Assembly: GCA_964541375.1 (NCBI GenBank)
Contig: CAZIPT010000001.1
Coordinates: 27,416-91,415, forward strand
Origin: JBAXEO01 sp964541375
Lineage (GTDB): Bacteria > Actinomycetota > Coriobacteriia > Anaerosomatales > JAAXUF01
DNA length: 64,000 bases
Direction of reading: 5' to 3'
The notes beneath the pieces were generated by a model. The model did no database searches. It worked only from the letters and a program-made list of their open reading frames with translations, and had not been told where the DNA came from. The position numbers were made by a program, and so were the translations under genes. Numbering within the stretch: position 1 is the first letter of the stretch; each line of letters opens with the position of its first letter. Below are positions 1 through 9,096 of this stretch, one piece after another.

Positions 1-67
1 CTCGAAGGGGCTGCATCTGTACGGACACGTCGAGGAGATCGCGCGCATCCGCACCCACAGGAAGTAG
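1..67 (+). CDS. C-terminal end of an upstream gene (partial)
   Basis: An open frame runs in from the left edge and stops at TAG 65-67. It would encode the last 21 residues of a protein, ending GHVEEIARIRTHRK, an amphipathic, basic tail. The next gene begins 43 bases downstream on the same strand with its own ribosome binding site. Too little is present to name the family. The frame has good GC3, but a chance open frame of this length cannot be excluded. Confidence 0.35.
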   Translation, partial: SKGLHLYGHVEEIARIRTHRK

Positions 68-109
68 CGTCTCTCGAGGACTCTCTGCCCAGGCTCACAG
101 GAGGCTGTC

Positions 110-2068
110 ATGGATGACGCCCGGCTTCAGTTCGATGCCCCCCGGTTCGACTCCGGCACGTCGGCGTCGCAGGACTTCTACCAGTACGTGAACGGCCGCT
201 GGCTCGCGGCCAACCCCGTCCCGCCGGAATACGGTGCATGGGGCGCGTTCCACGAGGTGAACCAGCGCAACGAGCAGCTGCTGCACCGCCTCCTGCAAGA
301 CGCGTCGTCGAGCGACTCGCCAGCGGGCACCTCCCGCCGGCTGGTGGGCGACTACTTCGCCGCCGCGATGGACGAGGAGGCGATAGCCGCCGCTGGGGTC
401 GGGCCGCTCGGCCCATGGCTGTCCCGCATAGAGAGCGCTCAGTCCGTCGCCGACGTACGCGGCATAGCCCGCGACTTCATCCGGGTGGGGGCAAGCGCGC
501 TCCATTCGCTGGGCATCTCCTCGGACTTCGAGAACGCGGACGCCTACCTTGTCTATCTGGGACAGGGCGGTCTCGGACTGCCCGAGCGCGACTACTACCT
601 CCGCGATGATGACGCCTCGGGCAAGCTGCGCGAGGCGTACCTGAACCACGTCGCGAAGCAGCTCTCCAACCTGGGCGACAACGAGGGCGATGCACGTGAT
701 GCCGCCCAGCGGATCCTCGCCTTCGAGACGCGCCTCGCCGAGGCCTCCTATCCCGCCGAGAAGATGCGCGACGTGCAGCTCACCATGAACCGCTACGACG
801 TCGGGGCGCTCGATGAGCTCATGCCTGGCTTCGGGCTGAGCGCCTACATCCGCGAGCTGGGTGTCACCTCTGCAAGCGTCTGCGTGGACAACCCCGGGTT
901 CTTCTCGGCGCTGGAGTCGACGCTCGTCGAGACGCCCGTTGGCACGCTACGCGACTACCTCCGCTGGACGCTCATTCGTACCTACGCGAGTTCTCTGCCG
1001 CCCTCCTTTGAGAACGAGGCGTTCGATTTCTACGGCAAGACGCTCGGCGGGCAGCAGCAGATGCGCGACCGATGGAAGCGCGTGATCGATGCGGCCAGCT
1101 CAGACGTTGGCGAGCTGGTGTCGGAGCTCTACGTCGATGCCGCCTTTTCGGTGGAGGCCAAACACCGCTGCGAGGAGATGGTCGACCACCTCCTCTCGGC
1201 GATGGGCGCAGCGATCCGCGGAGCCGAGTGGATGACCGAGACTACGAGGGCCCGAGCGCAGGAGAAGCTGGCCGGCTTCTCGTACAAGATCGGATTCCCC
1301 GACCAGTGGCGCGACTACTCGGCGCTCCAGCTCGGGCGCGACTCCTTCGTTGAGAACCGCATGCGTGCGGCCCAGTTCGAGTTCGACCGGGAGGTTGGCC
1401 GTCTCGCGGACCCTGTCGACCGGGCCGAGTGGGCGATGCCGGCGCACTCGGTCAACGCGTACTACCATCCGCTGCTCAACGAGATCGTCTTCCCCGCCGG
1501 GATCCTGCAGCCGCCGTTCTTCTACGCCGAGGCGGACGACGCCGTGAACTACGGCGCAATCGGTGCCGTCATCGGCCATGAGATCACGCACGGCTTCGAC
1601 GATCGCGGCAGTCACTTCGACGCGAATGGTGCGCTGCGCGAGTGGTGGACCGAAGCGGACCGAGCGGAGTTCGACCGTCGTGCCACCGTGATCGCCGAGC
1701 AGTTCGACGCGTTCGAAGTCGTCGGCGGATTGCACGTGAACGGCCGGCTCACACTCGGCGAGAACATCGCGGACCTCGGCGGCCTGTCGATCGCGCTGAA
1801 CGCCCTGCGCGAGGCAGGCGGCGATTCGAACGCGCCCATCGATGGGCTGACCCCTGTGCAGCGCTTCTTCGTCTCCTGGGCGACGGTCTGGCACATGAAC
1901 TACACGGACGAGTACGCGACGCTGCTCGTGAACGTCGACCCGCACTCGCCGGCGCGCTATCGCGTGAACGGACCGCTCGCCAACACCCTCGCATTCGCCG
2001 AGGCTTTCGATGTCGCCCCCGGCTCGCCCATGGCGCGTGCCGAGGAACTCAGAGCGCACATCTGGTAG
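110..2068 (+). CDS. pepO: M13 family (neprilysin/PepO-like) zinc metallopeptidase
   Basis: The 652-residue protein has the full M13 layout: a long N-terminal helical region that gates the active site and a C-terminal catalytic domain. The zinc site HEITH is at residues 490-494, and the second motif ENIAD (551-555) supplies the glutamate ligand. The NAYYHP stretch before the zinc motif is the substrate-backbone binding motif of the family, and the protein ends in Trp as M13 enzymes do. There is no signal peptide or membrane anchor, so it should be a cytoplasmic oligopeptidase, as PepO is in Gram-positives. Start chosen at ATG 110, preceded by CAGGAGG at a good distance. Confidence 0.93.
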   Translation: MDDARLQFDAPRFDSGTSASQDFYQYVNGRWLAANPVPPEYGAWGAFHEVNQRNEQLLHRLLQDASSSDSPAGTSRRLVGDYFAAAMDEEAIAAAGVGPLGPWLSRIESAQSVADVRGIARDFIRVGASALHSLGISSDFENADAYLVYLGQGGLGLPERDYYLRDDDASGKLREAYLNHVAKQLSNLGDNEGDARDAAQRILAFETRLAEASYPAEKMRDVQLTMNRYDVGALDELMPGFGLSAYIRELGVTSASVCVDNPGFFSALESTLVETPVGTLRDYLRWTLIRTYASSLPPSFENEAFDFYGKTLGGQQQMRDRWKRVIDAASSDVGELVSELYVDAAFSVEAKHRCEEMVDHLLSAMGAAIRGAEWMTETTRARAQEKLAGFSYKIGFPDQWRDYSALQLGRDSFVENRMRAAQFEFDREVGRLADPVDRAEWAMPAHSVNAYYHPLLNEIVFPAGILQPPFFYAEADDAVNYGAIGAVIGHEITHGFDDRGSHFDANGALREWWTEADRAEFDRRATVIAEQFDAFEVVGGLHVNGRLTLGENIADLGGLSIALNALREAGGDSNAPIDGLTPVQRFFVSWATVWHMNYTDEYATLLVNVDPHSPARYRVNGPLANTLAFAEAFDVAPGSPMARAEELRAHIW

Positions 2069-2109
2069 GGACCGAGCGGCGAGCATGCGGTCCAGGCCAC
2101 GCCGACAGG

Positions 2110-3111
2110 CTACTGGGTCTTGAAGTCGAAGCCGTTCGAAGCGATGACTTCGACGTGCACGGGCAGTCCGAAGGTCCTGCCCTTCAGTGAGCCCTCGAGC
2201 TTGGAGCGGTCGGGCAGCGTGCCCGCGCCCGCCACCACGATTGCCAACTGCTGATCATCTGCCGTCGCCGAGACCAGCCGGTAGTCCGAACCGGCTATCC
2301 ACTTCGTCGCTGCCGACGAGCCGGTGTGCTCAACCGTTTGCTGCTCGAATACCTTCAGACTCGAGTATCCCAGCGGCACCAGGATTACCAGGATCATCGT
2401 GAAGACCAACGCCACCGCGACGGCGCGTCCTCGCTTGGAGTGCCCCACGAAAGCCACACTGGGATAGCCCATCAGGCCGAACACGAGCGCGCCCGTGAGT
2501 ACGATGGCGAGGTAGTTGGTCGCGAAGAGCAGCAGGCTACCCATCGCCAGAGACGCGCGGCCGGTCGAGAACAGGATTCCTGCGTTGGCCAGCGGCGGCA
2601 CGAGCGAGATGGCGATCGCTACGCCGGGCAGCGTGTCGGAAACATCCTTGCGGCCGATTGCGAATGCGCCCGCCAGCCCTGTCGCCAGCGCAGCGAGCAG
2701 ATCGAGCAGCCGAGGACTCGTCCGCAGCATGATCTGCGGCACGTTCGTGGGATCGAAGCTCGATGGCATCACCTGCGTGAGCACAAAACCGACCAGGACC
2801 GCGCCAACCGCGCCCGCCACCCCCACGAGCAGCGAGTTCGTGATCGCCTTGCGGTCGCCCAGGCTGATCCCGAATGCCATTCCCATGATGGGCAGCATCA
2901 ATGGCGCGACGATCATCGCGCCGATCACCGCGGCCACCGAGTCGGAGAGCAAACCGAAGGTCGCGATTGCCGATGCAAGCGTGAGCAGAATCCCGAACCG
3001 AATCAGCTTGACCTGAAGATTCGGTTGTTCGAAGACCACGACGTCTCGGACACGGGCGACCTCAGCCTGGTCGACCTCTCCTCCATGTAGCAGCTCCGCC
3101 AAGCGTGCCAT
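2110..3111 (-). CDS. DUF389 / TIGR00341 family membrane protein
   Basis: The 333-residue protein has a short cytoplasmic N terminus, then a block of about seven hydrophobic helices rich in Gly, Ala and Pro (for example GAMIVAPLMLPIMGMAFG), then a soluble C-terminal tail. The GAMIVAPLM(L)PIMG signature is typical of the DUF389 family, whose function is not established. Start set at ATG 3111 because GGGGAGGA lies just upstream; an earlier ATG at 3135 has no such site. It lies 51 bases after the ferritin-like gene on the same strand and may be cotranscribed. Confidence 0.85.
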   Translation of the reverse strand: MARLAELLHGGEVDQAEVARVRDVVVFEQPNLQVKLIRFGILLTLASAIATFGLLSDSVAAVIGAMIVAPLMLPIMGMAFGISLGDRKAITNSLLVGVAGAVGAVLVGFVLTQVMPSSFDPTNVPQIMLRTSPRLLDLLAALATGLAGAFAIGRKDVSDTLPGVAIAISLVPPLANAGILFSTGRASLAMGSLLLFATNYLAIVLTGALVFGLMGYPSVAFVGHSKRGRAVAVALVFTMILVILVPLGYSSLKVFEQQTVEHTGSSAATKWIAGSDYRLVSATADDQQLAIVVAGAGTLPDRSKLEGSLKGRTFGLPVHVEVIASNGFDFKTQ

Positions 3112-3162
3112 GGTCCTCCCCTGTCGCTGCCGCACTCTGCCGGTACCGCTCGCCCCGCGCGT

Positions 3163-4005
3163 CTATTCCATCTCACCCAGTTCACGTAGGTGGAAGTCGT
3201 GCTGGCCGAGAACCCGTCGCAGGTCGTCCGCGAGATCAGCATTCTTCGCCTCGCCGACCTTCGCCGAGAAGAACGCTGCGGCCGTTCCCTCCAGTTGCTG
3301 CGCGACCTCGCGCGCCTCGAGCGTTGAGTGGACCGCGCGCACCCGGTCGAACGGCACGTCAGGAGGCATCGGGTTCACGACGCCCGGGACGTAGGCGGCG
3401 ACCCAACCCATGTGGCGCATCTCGTCCACCGCGAACTCGAAGAACTGCTCGCCCTGGTCGCAGTCTCCACATCCGTACTTGTTCCAAAGGTACTGCAAGA
3501 GATTCGCGTACTCGAGTCCGACCGTTGGACCGACCACCGCCAGATCCTCAGGGCCCATCATGGGGTGGGCTGCGTAGGCCTGTTCTCCACCGACTCGCAC
3601 CTCGGCTTCGAGCCGCTCGAACTTGGTGCGGTGGTGCCGCTCGTCCTCGACGATACGCTCGATGAGACGAGTGAGCGCAGGATCGGAACCGCCGAGAAGC
3701 TCGAGCGTGCGGGCGTAGTGGACCAGCGCCTTGTCCTCGGTAGCGATGTCCTCACGCAGGCTGTCCGCCATCGAAGCCGACAGGCAGAGATCCGCACGGT
3801 CGAGCACGGGTTCGCCGCCGCGGTCGCGTATCGCCTCGGCGAGCCACTCGAAATGCCACATTTCCTCACGGGCGATCTTGCGGACCGGATCGGTGATTGC
3901 GGCGTCCCGCAGCTGTGTACCGTGGACGACGTACTGCAGTATCGCGCCGTGCTCAAGTGCGAGATCGATCTTGAGCGACTCCAAGACCTCGGGCGAAACA
4001 GACAT
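3163..4005 (-). CDS. tandem ferritin-like domain protein
   Basis: A 280-residue soluble helical protein with two ferritin-like halves. The first carries EHGAILQY (18-25) and EEMWHFEWL (about 47-55), the E...E-x-x-H di-iron pattern. The second carries LEYANLLQYLW and DEMRHMGW, the same pattern again. Between them sits CGDC, an extra cysteine pair not needed for a ferritin di-iron centre. Related single-domain proteins act in iron handling or peroxide/oxygen protection, or as oxygenase-like enzymes; which applies here cannot be told. ATG 4005 is preceded by GGGAGG. Confidence 0.75.
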   Translation of the reverse strand: MSVSPEVLESLKIDLALEHGAILQYVVHGTQLRDAAITDPVRKIAREEMWHFEWLAEAIRDRGGEPVLDRADLCLSASMADSLREDIATEDKALVHYARTLELLGGSDPALTRLIERIVEDERHHRTKFERLEAEVRVGGEQAYAAHPMMGPEDLAVVGPTVGLEYANLLQYLWNKYGCGDCDQGEQFFEFAVDEMRHMGWVAAYVPGVVNPMPPDVPFDRVRAVHSTLEAREVAQQLEGTAAAFFSAKVGEAKNADLADDLRRVLGQHDFHLRELGEME

Positions 4006-4042
4006 GAGCGGCCTCCCGGCGTCGGCGTGGCGATGCCGTGTC

Positions 4043-4070
4043 TATATACCCTCTGCCGCGAGGCGGTCCA
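4043..4070 (-). promoter_or_regulatory. candidate sigma70 promoter of the ferritin-like gene
   Basis: Read on the minus strand, TGGACC (4 of 6 matches to the -35 consensus) is followed after 16 bases by TATATA. It lies 38 bases upstream of ATG 4005, just past the stop codon of the phosphoesterase gene, so the ferritin-like gene could be transcribed independently. Identified by eye only. Confidence 0.4.
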
Positions 4071-4074
4071 GGCG

Positions 4075-6819
4075 TCAGTCGTCGACGTCCTCCCCACCTT
4101 GCTCGTACTCGGCATTGGGGCCTGGAGGCGGTGGTTCGCTGTTCGCACCGTAGACCGACTTCCAGAGGATAGCGTCGATCAGCCGCTGCGGCGTAGCGTC
4201 GAGTTTATGGAGTGCCAGCTTCCTCGACACGTCGGCCCATGGCGACGCCGGCGTATTGCGATCCAGTAGATCGGCCTTGGCGGGGATGGCGTCGACAGGT
4301 TCGGAGTTGAGCGGCTCGGATGTGAAGGCGTCGTACATGGGTGTGGCGACCGCGTCGTTGATCGACAGCGGGTCCATTCCGATGATGAGCTCCATCGTCC
4401 GCAACACCGACGGCTGGTCATAGCGTGTGTTGACGACCGCTCCCTTGCGGGCGTACGGGCTCACGACCGCAACGGGGATGCGGTGAGCGTCGACGTGGTC
4501 GGCCCCGTCCTGCGAATCGTCCTCAACGATGAAGATGGCGGAGGACTCCCAGATCGGCGAGTGCGAGATCGTCTCTATGATCTGCCCGATCGCCAGATCG
4601 CTGTCGGCCACCATCGCCGTGGGCGTGGGGAAGCCAGGCTGCGTGCCGCGCGTATGGTCGCTCATCAAGACCATGTAGTTGAAAGTCGGGACCGTGCCCG
4701 ATGCCAGCTGGCTCGCAAAACGCTTGCGGAACGAGTCCACGCGGGACGTAGCGCCGGGAGGTGAGCCCGTGGGGAGACTGGAATCCCACGTCTGGCCATC
4801 CAGCGGATTCTTGGGGTCCGCGCCGATGTTCTGGCCGACGATGAAGGACGAGGAGTAGGTCCCTCCAGGGGTGAGGCCGGGGCCGAGATCGGAGTTCTTC
4901 GCCACAGCCAGCTCCATCAGGCGTAGCTCGGGCGATCGATTGCGGTCTTCGATCTGGGGCAGGTTCGCTGCGAACGCCTCACCGTAGTTGAAGTAGGAGA
5001 TCTTCTGCTTCTCGGCCTGGTTGAACAGGAACATGTTGCCGGGAAAGGCCACGGCGTAGGCACCGAAGTCGTTGGGCCGCCCACGCCCGGCATACTCGTG
5101 GACCCAGTTACGATCGACGTAGTCCGGCACGCTCGCCGAGGCGGTCCAGTAGTGCCCCTGGATAGAAGCCTCGGAGTTCGCATACGTATTGTCGAGAAGC
5201 GGGAAGCGCGTGACCAGCGAGTGGAGGTTCGGCGTGGCGTCCTTGCCGAACACCACCAGCTTGGGGTCGCTGTTGCCTCGGCCTATGTCGCCCAGAAGCT
5301 GGTCGTAGCTGCGGTTCTCTCGGACGATGAAGAAGACGTGCTTGATCGGCCCGTTCGCGCGTATGGGCGTACCAGGAGGAGCGGGCTTATTGTCGACCGG
5401 CTCGATCTGCTTCAGCGTTGCGGGTGTAACCTTCACGATCTCGGCGTCTGACGGGAGATCCATCAGCCCCGCTCGGCCCATGACCAAGGATGGCAGGTAG
5501 GTCACGCCCGAGTCGGCGAAGACGTCAGTTGTCGGCGCAACCGGATTGAACGCCCAGAAGAGCGGATCATTTGCCTTCACGGGATTGGGGCCCGTCGTAT
5601 TGAGCCCGACCCCGATCCCCCGCGCGGATACGTAGAAGAGCTGCGCCTTCTTGTCGCCTTGCGCCGGCGCGGTCAGGACCACTTGCGGGTCCTCGGCGGT
5701 GGGAATGTTGCCGACCAGCTTCCAGTCGAGCGCAGGATCGGCGGTTGTGGCGCCCGGCAACCGGACGACTGCGATGGAGTCGGTGCCCGACTCGGCGACG
5801 AACAGTCGCGAGCCGTCGGGGCTGATCGAGAGCGCCACCGGCATCGTTCCCAGCCCCGCGCTCCGGCCGACGGAGATCGTGCGTTCGACCACCATGTCCT
5901 TCAGATCGACGACCACGACCTGGTCCATGGCAGACATCGCGACGTAGGCGCGCTCGCCCCTGGGATCGACCGCGATACCTTGAGGATGGGAGAGCGGTGG
6001 GCCGACGGTGATGTCGCGAAGCCGCCTGCCCGCCGCCATGTCGACTACCGACAAGGTCCCTGAGGCTTCGTTGCTCACAAGGCCCACGCGACCGTCGGGC
6101 AAGACCGCCGCACCGTACGGATAGCTCCCGATCGGCACATATTGCACCGTGTCGGAGGCGTCGAGGCTGACCACCGCGGCTGAATCGGCGAGGTTCAGCG
6201 GCACCAGAAGGTGGCTCCCATCAGGCGAAACCGCGAGCTTCTGCGGCCAGGAGCTGGTGGTGCCGGTCGGGGCGTTCGAGCGCTGTGGGGCCGGAGGGAA
6301 GGACTGCAGGGCAAGCGAACCTGCCGGCGTGGGAACGGGGATGGCTCGCACAAACGTCGCCTTCCCGGTGTCGGCCGCCCAACTATAGACAAGGACGCAG
6401 CTGCCCTCGGCGCCCGGAAGGCTCGCGAGCGACGGTTGCCAGCGCGAGAGCGTGATGCCCGAGACGTATGCCTGCCGGCGGGCCGAGTCGAGGGCTATGC
6501 CGCCTGAAGCGCCGGGCAGCTGCACGGTCTGGATGACGCTCTTGGTCGTCGTGTCCACGATGCGTATGTCGTTGTTGCCGAAGCCTGTGGACACCGTCCA
6601 GAGAAAGCGTCCGTCGTCGGTGGCGGCGCCGCCCGTGGGGAAGTTGCCCAGCGTCACCTGGGCCCCTTGCGGATTGAGTTGCCGACCGTTGATCAGGATG
6701 CCAGGAGTCGGCGATGGGGTCTCGGACTGTTTCGCCCCCGAAGCGCATCCCGCTAGCCCGGTGAGGGCTGCGCCCGCGAACACTACTGCTGCGACCGCCA
6801 GCGCGATTCGTCGGCGCAT
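4075..6819 (-). CDS. beta-propeller / phosphoesterase fusion lipoprotein
   Basis: A 914-residue exported protein. A signal peptide ends in a lipobox (LAGC) around residue 24. The N-terminal half is a YncE/YVTN-type beta-propeller with repeats such as VVDMAAGRRLRDITVG and AVDPRGERAYVAM. From about residue 500 comes a PF04185-type phosphoesterase domain starting KHVFFIVRENRSYDQ, with later GHYWTASA, VEDDSQDG and HRIPVAVVSPY typical of the phospholipase C / acid phosphatase group. The substrate is unknown; the enzyme should sit on the outer face of the membrane. The frame opens as far as 7116, but ATG 6819, with AGGGGGC upstream and followed directly by the signal peptide, is the convincing start. 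Confidence 0.87.
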   Translation of the reverse strand: MRRRIALAVAAVVFAGAALTGLAGCASGAKQSETPSPTPGILINGRQLNPQGAQVTLGNFPTGGAATDDGRFLWTVSTGFGNNDIRIVDTTTKSVIQTVQLPGASGGIALDSARRQAYVSGITLSRWQPSLASLPGAEGSCVLVYSWAADTGKATFVRAIPVPTPAGSLALQSFPPAPQRSNAPTGTTSSWPQKLAVSPDGSHLLVPLNLADSAAVVSLDASDTVQYVPIGSYPYGAAVLPDGRVGLVSNEASGTLSVVDMAAGRRLRDITVGPPLSHPQGIAVDPRGERAYVAMSAMDQVVVVDLKDMVVERTISVGRSAGLGTMPVALSISPDGSRLFVAESGTDSIAVVRLPGATTADPALDWKLVGNIPTAEDPQVVLTAPAQGDKKAQLFYVSARGIGVGLNTTGPNPVKANDPLFWAFNPVAPTTDVFADSGVTYLPSLVMGRAGLMDLPSDAEIVKVTPATLKQIEPVDNKPAPPGTPIRANGPIKHVFFIVRENRSYDQLLGDIGRGNSDPKLVVFGKDATPNLHSLVTRFPLLDNTYANSEASIQGHYWTASASVPDYVDRNWVHEYAGRGRPNDFGAYAVAFPGNMFLFNQAEKQKISYFNYGEAFAANLPQIEDRNRSPELRLMELAVAKNSDLGPGLTPGGTYSSSFIVGQNIGADPKNPLDGQTWDSSLPTGSPPGATSRVDSFRKRFASQLASGTVPTFNYMVLMSDHTRGTQPGFPTPTAMVADSDLAIGQIIETISHSPIWESSAIFIVEDDSQDGADHVDAHRIPVAVVSPYARKGAVVNTRYDQPSVLRTMELIIGMDPLSINDAVATPMYDAFTSEPLNSEPVDAIPAKADLLDRNTPASPWADVSRKLALHKLDATPQRLIDAILWKSVYGANSEPPPPGPNAEYEQGGEDVDD

Positions 6820-7009
6820 GGTCGTGCCCCCTGTCTTGGATGCTGATGCCTCTATGCCTATACCCGTCAACGACGTCGCGGTGGGTGGACGCCGCATCGG
6901 CACAGACGACACACGGCGCCTCGAGGCAGGAGCCCCTGACTCGCCGACGAAATCCCAGTACAGCGGCACTATCGCCCGCTGGGGTGCTACCGGGAGGACG
7001 GAAGCGGCT

Positions 7010-7906
7010 ATGGGCAAGCTCAAGGAGTTCACGACGCACCACCCGGTGGCCACCAGCATCACGCTGTGGCTGATCGCGCTTGCCGTCACCGGGGCCTGCC
7101 TGATGTGGCAGGACAAGACCGGGCCGACCTACCCTCTGCACGGAACCATCGAGACCGCGAAGGGACCCGTTGAGTTCGAGTTCCTGCGCAGCGAGAACAT
7201 CGGAACGGACCTGAAGGTGCTGCTCATAAAGCCGGTGCCCCAGGGAGTCACTGCCACGGTGAAGTACCGCCGCTACACCTCGGGGGACGCGTGGAAGGAG
7301 ATCCCCTTCTCGGCTGGGACGTTCGAGTTCACTCGCCGAGGTAACGTCACCAAGATCGAAGGATTCGGCGCCGAGCTTCCGTCTCTGCAGGAACGTGCCG
7401 GCAAGTACGAGTACTTCGTCAACATCGACGACGGCTCGGGCAAGCCGTTCTCGATCACCGGCGAAAAGGCGATTCTGGCCCGCTACAAGGGCGCGGTGCC
7501 GCTGTGGGTGCTGGCGATTCACATCCTGACGATCTTCGCCGCGATGCTCCTCGCAGTGCGTACGACGCTCGAAGCGATCATCGATGGCAACTACAAGTGG
7601 ATGATGTGGGCCACGATCATCTCGTTCATTCTCGGCGCGTTCGTACTGGGACCGATCGTGCAATGGTACGCGTTCCGGGTCTGGTGGTCGGGCTTCCCGC
7701 TGGGCGGCGACTGGACCGACAACAAGGTCGTCTTCGAGCTGGTGGCATGGCTTATTGCGGCTGGCTTCAACTGGGGAAAGCGCCGAAACCGGTGGCTCGT
7801 CATGGGCGCCGGGCTCGTGACGCTCGCCGTCTACTTCATCCCGCACAGCATCTTCGGCTCCGAGTACAACTACGGTAAGGGACAGAGCCGCGGCACGAGC
7901 GGCTGA
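7010..7906 (+). CDS. membrane protein with one N-terminal and several C-terminal helices
   Basis: I do not recognise a named family. The 298-residue protein has one N-terminal membrane helix (TLWLIALAVTGACLMW), an exterior beta-rich domain of about 120 residues (VEFEFLRSENIGTDLKVLL, TVKYRRYTSGDAWKEI) and then about five helices from residue 160. The exterior part looks Ig- or fibronectin-like. It stands alone, divergent from the phosphoesterase. Start at ATG 7010, the only Met near the first helix; GGGAGG lies 12 bases upstream, a long spacing. Upstream in-frame starts run into the divergent gene and are rejected. Confidence 0.75.
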   Translation: MGKLKEFTTHHPVATSITLWLIALAVTGACLMWQDKTGPTYPLHGTIETAKGPVEFEFLRSENIGTDLKVLLIKPVPQGVTATVKYRRYTSGDAWKEIPFSAGTFEFTRRGNVTKIEGFGAELPSLQERAGKYEYFVNIDDGSGKPFSITGEKAILARYKGAVPLWVLAIHILTIFAAMLLAVRTTLEAIIDGNYKWMMWATIISFILGAFVLGPIVQWYAFRVWWSGFPLGGDWTDNKVVFELVAWLIAAGFNWGKRRNRWLVMGAGLVTLAVYFIPHSIFGSEYNYGKGQSRGTSG

Positions 7907-7941
7907 CCCGTAGCGGGGCGTGGTCGGCGGTTCACCGAGCC

Positions 7942-8235
7942 CTAATGCCGGGTGATGAAGGGCCAAAAGAACGCGGGATGCGACGCTGGGGTGCCGTATG
8001 GCACGAAGGCCACCCTGTCGCCGGGCATCACGACCGCGTCGAGCCCGGAGATCGTGTAGTTGTGGAAGATCCCCTCGATGCGTTCGACAGGTAGCCCGAT
8101 CGAGGCGGCCAGGTCGTGCGCGGCGACGCCATCTTCAGAGACCGCGACACACATCGTCGTTGGGAGGCCATTCTCCTTACAGAACGTGTCGAGGAACGCG
8201 ATTGCTCGAATGGTGACGTTGGGAGTCCCGTGCAT
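7942..8235 (-). CDS. MoaD/ThiS-like beta-grasp protein lacking the C-terminal Gly-Gly
   Basis: A 97-residue protein whose middle (AASIGLPVERIEGIFHN, then VVMPGDRVAFVPYGTP) matches the beta-grasp pattern of MoaD/ThiS sulphur carriers: a helix, an LPVE turn, and a PGDRVAFVPP-like last strand. True carriers end in Gly-Gly, but this one runs on through GTPASHPAFFWPFITRH, so thiocarboxylation as in MoaD is doubtful. Start chosen at ATG 8235 because GGCAGGAG lies upstream; the ATG at 8259 has no ribosome binding site. It is the last gene of the minus-strand cluster that starts near 10.7 kb, with a 117-base gap before it. Confidence 0.65.
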   Translation of the reverse strand: MHGTPNVTIRAIAFLDTFCKENGLPTTMCVAVSEDGVAAHDLAASIGLPVERIEGIFHNYTISGLDAVVMPGDRVAFVPYGTPASHPAFFWPFITRH

Positions 8236-8352
8236 CTGAACCACTCCTGCCTGACTCATGGAAATCGCGCCGTTTCGCGCGAAGCCCATGCGACGCTACA
8301 GCCTCGGCCCGGCCAGCGCCTTGACGCGCGTCAAGTGGCGGAGTGTGCGCAA

Positions 8353-9096
8353 TCAGCTCGCGCGGCTGTCCACGTTCACGACCACGGGCGACTTGCCCTC
8401 CCAGTCGTGCCAAGCCTTCGGGTCGGTGACCAACTCGCACATGAAATGGGCGACGTTGGCCCTGTTGGTGTTGTCGGGCTTTGCGAGGCTGCTGATGATT
8501 CCCTCGTGCAGTGTGTACTCCGAGACGTCACCCTCCAGAAGCGTGTCCGGACGAACCGTCACCCACTGGACGCACCGGTTGTCCGCACCGATTTCGCGGC
8601 TGAGGAAGTCGGCCGCCCGCTGGTTGTCGTTGGCCGGTGGCAACACGCCGCGCACTGTCGCGAGGACCGCTCGCTCCAGGGTGCCTCGGCGAGTATCGAG
8701 GCGCTCCGGGCGATTCACCGACACACTGGTCATGAGGATGTACTTCACCGGCTCGGCGGGTTGACTCGCCTCGATTGCCCTGCAGAGCCGCGCCGTGGCC
8801 CGCGCGACAAGATCGCGTGGAGGCCCATAGATGCCCTTCAAGTCCAGAACGTGGCCGAGGCACGAGATTACGGCGTCACATCCGCACACATGGCGCTGGA
8901 GGTCGTCGTCACTCAGGGACAGCAGATCAGCCTCGATCACACTCAGCCTCAGGTCCTGGGCGACGCCCACGGGCAGCCTGTCAGCACATCTCACGATCGC
9001 GCGGACGTTGGCGCCACGTTCGAGCAGCTGCTGCAACGCCCGGCCGCCGGTACGTCCGGTGCCGCCTACCAGTAGCACGGTGTGCTGGGGAGTCAT
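8353..9096 (-). CDS. atypical SDR / NAD(P)-binding Rossmann protein
   Basis: The 247-residue protein opens with a Rossmann fold and the nucleotide-binding motif GGTGRTGG (about residues 11-18), followed by RGANVRAIVR. It has DAVISCLGHV and YILMTSVSVNRP in the places used by atypical short-chain dehydrogenases (NmrA / flavin-reductase-like group). The substrate cannot be predicted. Its ATG overlaps the TGA of the upstream oxidoreductase gene (ATGA), which indicates translational coupling; the two probably act on related carbonyl or quinone substrates (inference). Confidence 0.83.
   Translation of the reverse strand: MTPQHTVLLVGGTGRTGGRALQQLLERGANVRAIVRCADRLPVGVAQDLRLSVIEADLLSLSDDDLQRHVCGCDAVISCLGHVLDLKGIYGPPRDLVARATARLCRAIEASQPAEPVKYILMTSVSVNRPERLDTRRGTLERAVLATVRGVLPPANDNQRAADFLSREIGADNRCVQWVTVRPDTLLEGDVSEYTLHEGIISSLAKPDNTNRANVAHFMCELVTDPKAWHDWEGKSPVVVNVDSRAS

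Noticed and set aside
6820..7116. N-terminal extension of the phosphoesterase to an ATG at 7116
   Set aside because: It would run across the divergent membrane protein and precede a good signal peptide; the ATG at 6819 has its own ribosome binding site.
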